Source of the DNA: Arthrospiribacter ruber | GTDB taxonomy: Bacteria > Bacteroidota > Bacteroidia > Cytophagales > Cyclobacteriaceae | Direction of reading: 5' to 3' | Assembly: GCF_019343195.1 (NCBI RefSeq) | Contig: NZ_RPHB01000003.1 | Location: 62,001 to 126,000 of the forward strand | DNA: 64,000 nt | Shown here: in pieces, positions 61,500 through 64,000 of the stretch | How the letters are laid out: every line of letters begins with the position of its first letter | How positions within the stretch are numbered: position 1 is the stretch's first letter | Notes under the pieces: model-generated | The model's database searches: none | What the model was told of the DNA's origin: nothing | What the model saw: only the letters and a program-made list of their open reading frames with translations | Translations under genes and position numbers: made by a program

Positions 61500-62432
61500 A
61501 TGACCATTCAGCAATTGGAATATATCATAGCGGTGGACAAGCACCGGCATTTTGGGCATGCTGCGGAATCTTGTTTTGTGACGCAGCCGACCTTGAGTGC
61601 ACAAGTCAGCAAGTTGGAAAGAGAGTTGGATGTCATCCTTTTTGACCGGTCCAAAATGCCTGTGATTCCTACAGAAATCGGTATTCAGGTCATAGACCAG
61701 GCGAAAAGGGTAGTGTCGGAAAGCAAAGGCATCTATGAACTGCTTGCCCAGCTGAAGGGTGATGTAAGTGGAGTCATAAAGCTGGGAATCATTCCCACCC
61801 TTGCTCCCTATTTGCTACACAGGTTTATCAAATCTTTTTTGGAAAAATATCCCAACGTAAAGCTTCAGGTAGAAGAAAATATCACAGAGGAAATTCTCAG
61901 AAAACTGAAAAATGATGAGCTGGATCTGGGAATTGTGGTCACGCCGCTTTCCGAACCTGGAATTGTGGAAAAGCCTATTTTTTACGAAAAATTCTATGCC
62001 TACCTTTCAAAGGACCATGGGTTGCTTCAACAAGAAAAGATTTCCCTTCCGGACTTGGAAAAGGAAGACATGTGGGTATTGCAGCAAGGGCATTGTTTTA
62101 GGGATCAAGTACTCAACTTATGCAAGCAAAACAAGTTTGAAAGAATGAATTTCCACTACGAAAGTGGTTCTCTGGAAGGGCTTAAGAACATGGTCAATCA
62201 ATACACTGGGGTCACCCTGTTACCTGAACTGGCCACGTTTTCCCTGAATGAAGAGGAAAAGAAGCGCTTGAGGAAATTTTATCCTGAAGAACCTACAAGG
62301 GAGGTGAGCATAGTCCTGACCAGGAGTTTTCTGAAGAAAAAACTGGTAGAGCTGCTTTACAAAGAAATCTCTGAGACCATTCCACAGGAAATGACTTCCA
62401 AAGCACATGGGAAAGTGGTGAAGTTCAAGTAA
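61500..62432 (+). CDS. oxyR: Hydrogen-peroxide-inducible regulator OxyR
   Basis: 310 residues. LysR-type N-terminal helix-turn-helix (QLEYIIAVDKHRHFGHAAESCFVTQPTLSAQVSKLE) and a periplasmic-binding-like sensor domain. The peroxide-sensing cysteines are in GHCFRDQVLNLC: Cys199 and Cys208, the same numbers and spacing as E. coli OxyR. It activates antioxidant genes on disulfide formation. Its divergence from fbpABC fits joint control of iron uptake and peroxide stress, which share the Fenton problem. Confidence 0.95.
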   Translation: MTIQQLEYIIAVDKHRHFGHAAESCFVTQPTLSAQVSKLERELDVILFDRSKMPVIPTEIGIQVIDQAKRVVSESKGIYELLAQLKGDVSGVIKLGIIPTLAPYLLHRFIKSFLEKYPNVKLQVEENITEEILRKLKNDELDLGIVVTPLSEPGIVEKPIFYEKFYAYLSKDHGLLQQEKISLPDLEKEDMWVLQQGHCFRDQVLNLCKQNKFERMNFHYESGSLEGLKNMVNQYTGVTLLPELATFSLNEEEKKRLRKFYPEEPTREVSIVLTRSFLKKKLVELLYKEISETIPQEMTSKAHGKVVKFK

Positions 62433-62497
62433 AGAAAATGAGGTGAATTTTAGCCTAATCCCAACTTTGGAACTACATTTCATGTTTGTAGCATGAT

Positions 62498-63628
62498 ATG
62501 ATCAGATCTCTATGTTTTTCTTTGATTTTTCTAATGGGAAGCGCCGGCTTTCTACAAGGGCAGGATTTTTTTACCCGCTATGTCAATAGCCTGCTCAATG
62601 ACACCTCCGATATCAGCAGACCGCAGTTTTTGATTTACCCCACTTTGGCCTATGCTCCTGAGACAAGCTGGGAAATTGGGCTTTCTTCCCTATATGTGTA
62701 TTATGCCAATAGGGACTCAAGCAATAGGCTCAGCGAGGTAAACGGCTTCACCTTTGTCACCTTGGAAAACCAATATGGGCTGTGGTTTGACCATGCGGTA
62801 TATACGGACAAGGACAAGTGGTTCTTTTTGGGCAGGATCAGGATTCAGAGTTTTCCGCTCAAGTATCACGGTATTGGTATGGACAGTCCAAAAGAATACC
62901 TTTCTCTGGTGGATGCCAATCAGATATTGATCAAGGAAAGGGTGCTAAGGGAGCTGAGAAAGAATCTGTACTTTGGATTGGAGGCTGATTTTCAGAGGAT
63001 GTCCTCAGTGAGTTTCAACGATTCGCCCGAAGCACCTGCATTTGAAATGCCCTTGGGTAATGAAGGTTCCAATAATCTTGGCTTGGGCTTGGGTTTGGTT
63101 TATGACGATCGGCACAATGTGCTGAATGTCCGCAAGGGGAATTTTTCTGAATTGGCTTTTCTAAAGTATGCAGGAGCCTTGAGCACCTTTGATTTTTCCA
63201 CGGTGATATCTGATACGAGGATCTTTCGACCGATAGGACAGTCCAATGTGCTGGCGTTTCAATTTCTTGGACAGTTCAATTTTGGGGATGTTCCTTTCAA
63301 TCAGATGGCTTTGATGGGGGGAGACAGCATGATGAGGGGATATTATCTGGGTAGATTCAGGGACAGGCATCAGTTGGCCAGTCAGGTGGAATACAGGATG
63401 CTTCCCCTTCCTTTGGGGTTTACGGACAGGATCGGTGCGGCAGCATTTGCCGGTGCGGCGACGGTATTTCCTGATTTCTCTTTGGCCTCAATCCATAAGG
63501 TGGTGTGGTCTGCGGGAGGAGGCTTGCGTTTTTTGCTTTTTCCGAAAAAGGACATTTATACGAGGTTTGATGTTGCATTTACCCAAGAGGGAACAGGGTT
63601 TTATTTGTTTATTGGAGAAGCGTTTTAG
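62498..63628 (+). CDS. BamA/TamA-family outer membrane barrel, no POTRA
   Basis: 376 residues with a signal peptide (1-20). The chain is one beta-barrel of the surface-antigen (Omp85-like) type: YDDRHNVLNVRKGNFSELAFLKY, LGQFNFGDVPFNQMALMGGDSMMRGYYLGRFRDRHQLASQVEYR, which includes the RGY-type motif, and a C-terminal aromatic residue (EAF). There is no POTRA region, so it is unlikely to be the essential BamA; roles in surface assembly or as a channel are possible. 65 bp downstream of oxyR on the same strand. Confidence 0.85.
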   Translation: MIRSLCFSLIFLMGSAGFLQGQDFFTRYVNSLLNDTSDISRPQFLIYPTLAYAPETSWEIGLSSLYVYYANRDSSNRLSEVNGFTFVTLENQYGLWFDHAVYTDKDKWFFLGRIRIQSFPLKYHGIGMDSPKEYLSLVDANQILIKERVLRELRKNLYFGLEADFQRMSSVSFNDSPEAPAFEMPLGNEGSNNLGLGLGLVYDDRHNVLNVRKGNFSELAFLKYAGALSTFDFSTVISDTRIFRPIGQSNVLAFQFLGQFNFGDVPFNQMALMGGDSMMRGYYLGRFRDRHQLASQVEYRMLPLPLGFTDRIGAAAFAGAATVFPDFSLASIHKVVWSAGGGLRFLLFPKKDIYTRFDVAFTQEGTGFYLFIGEAF

Positions 63629-63679
63629 AGTGTGGATACTATTGTTTCTCGCAAGGACGCTAAGGGGTTTTGGGTAAGA

Positions 63680-64000
63680 AGTTAGCTGTGATTTAAGAGG
63701 TACGATCTACGATTTACGAGGCCTAATTCATACTCCAACCTTATGCCTAGCGCCTTTGCGTCTCCCGATTCTCGGGACAGGTTAGGCGCGAACCTTTATT
63801 CCCCCTAAGAGACCAAGTTGACTTCGCCTTGTCATTTTGAACGAAGTGAAAAATCCATGTTTGTATTTAATAAACAGACCTCTCCTTTGTACCAATGACA
63901 GATATGTGGGGATCGTCATTCTGAGATTTTAAAATTTTGCATTTACAGAAAGGCAATGACAGTTGGTGTACGTCATCCTGAATCGGAGCTTGCGGAGATG
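63680..64000. repeat. Repeat cluster 9 at right window edge
   Basis: Forward-oriented modules: TACGATTTACGAGGCCTAAT, CATACTCCAACC, CTAGCGCCTTTGCGTCTCCC with the hairpin CCCGATTCTCGGG, GGCGCGAACC, TTGTCATTTTGAACGAAGTG, ACAGACCTCTCC, and at the end CGTCATTCTGA / CGTCATCCTGA hairpin-unit fragments. It continues beyond the window. No gene. Confidence 0.8.

Overview
The window is a 64 kb chromosomal segment of a Bacteroidota bacterium, most likely order Cytophagales and close to Cyclobacteriaceae (Algoriphagus/Cyclobacterium-like). The grounds are the protein families (DUF6702, TonB-plug proteins with MG2-like domains, CarboxypepD_reg proteins, DUF1593 and nucleoside-hydrolase lipoproteins, a BamA-like barrel), moderate GC, weak Shine-Dalgarno sequences, and several -7 elements fitting the Bacteroidota consensus TAnnTTTG. 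The genus is inference. No tRNA, rRNA, CRISPR array, complete insertion sequence or prophage was recognised.

Layout. 0-5.4 kb: a lipoprotein cut by the window edge, a histidine-phosphatase-like lipoprotein, and a DUF6702 / HupE-UreJ / M1 metallopeptidase group. 5.6-16.2 kb, all minus strand: three paralogous envelope proteins with an MG2-like N-terminus and a TonB plug but no beta-barrel, together with two carboxypeptidase-regulatory-like partners. 16.6-29.3 kb: housekeeping and small metabolic genes: IMP dehydrogenase, an ABA4-like pair, an RsmB/NOP-type methyltransferase, prmC, a thiamine-pyrophosphokinase-like protein, an M19 dipeptidase, 3-hydroxyanthranilate dioxygenase, a metallophosphoesterase and the agmatine-to-putrescine pair aguB-aguA. 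29.6-38.6 kb: two very large convergent DNA-transacting ATPases, a SWIM-SNF2 protein and a three-module exonuclease-RecQ-UvrD fusion, separated by a 45 bp palindrome.

38.6-56.2 kb is mainly sugar and nucleoside metabolism: an SMP-30 lactonase-like lipoprotein, a GMC oxidoreductase with its gluconate-2-dehydrogenase-subunit-3-like partner, a lone contractile tail-sheath gene, an ohr/ohrR peroxide pair, a minus-strand operon (MocA oxidoreductase, sugar isomerase, GH78 hydrolase, double-thioredoxin lipoprotein), and divergently from it a plus-strand operon (ribokinase, DUF1593 protein, nucleoside hydrolase, DMT-type permease) that reads as a nucleoside/ribose scavenging cassette. 57.6-63.6 kb: an fbpABC ferric-iron ABC transporter divergent from oxyR, then a BamA/TamA-like barrel.

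Long intergenic spaces are filled by a mosaic of short repeat modules (nine clusters, up to 1.4 kb). They carry spurious ORFs but no genes, and they sit at gene ends. One cluster contains an exact 131 bp duplication, and a 265 bp MITE with terminal inverted repeats and a 6 bp target duplication lies beside another. The most unusual items are the lone sheath gene between repeat clusters, the exonuclease-RecQ-UvrD fusion, the triplicated barrel-less plug array, and an OhrR homolog without any cysteine.
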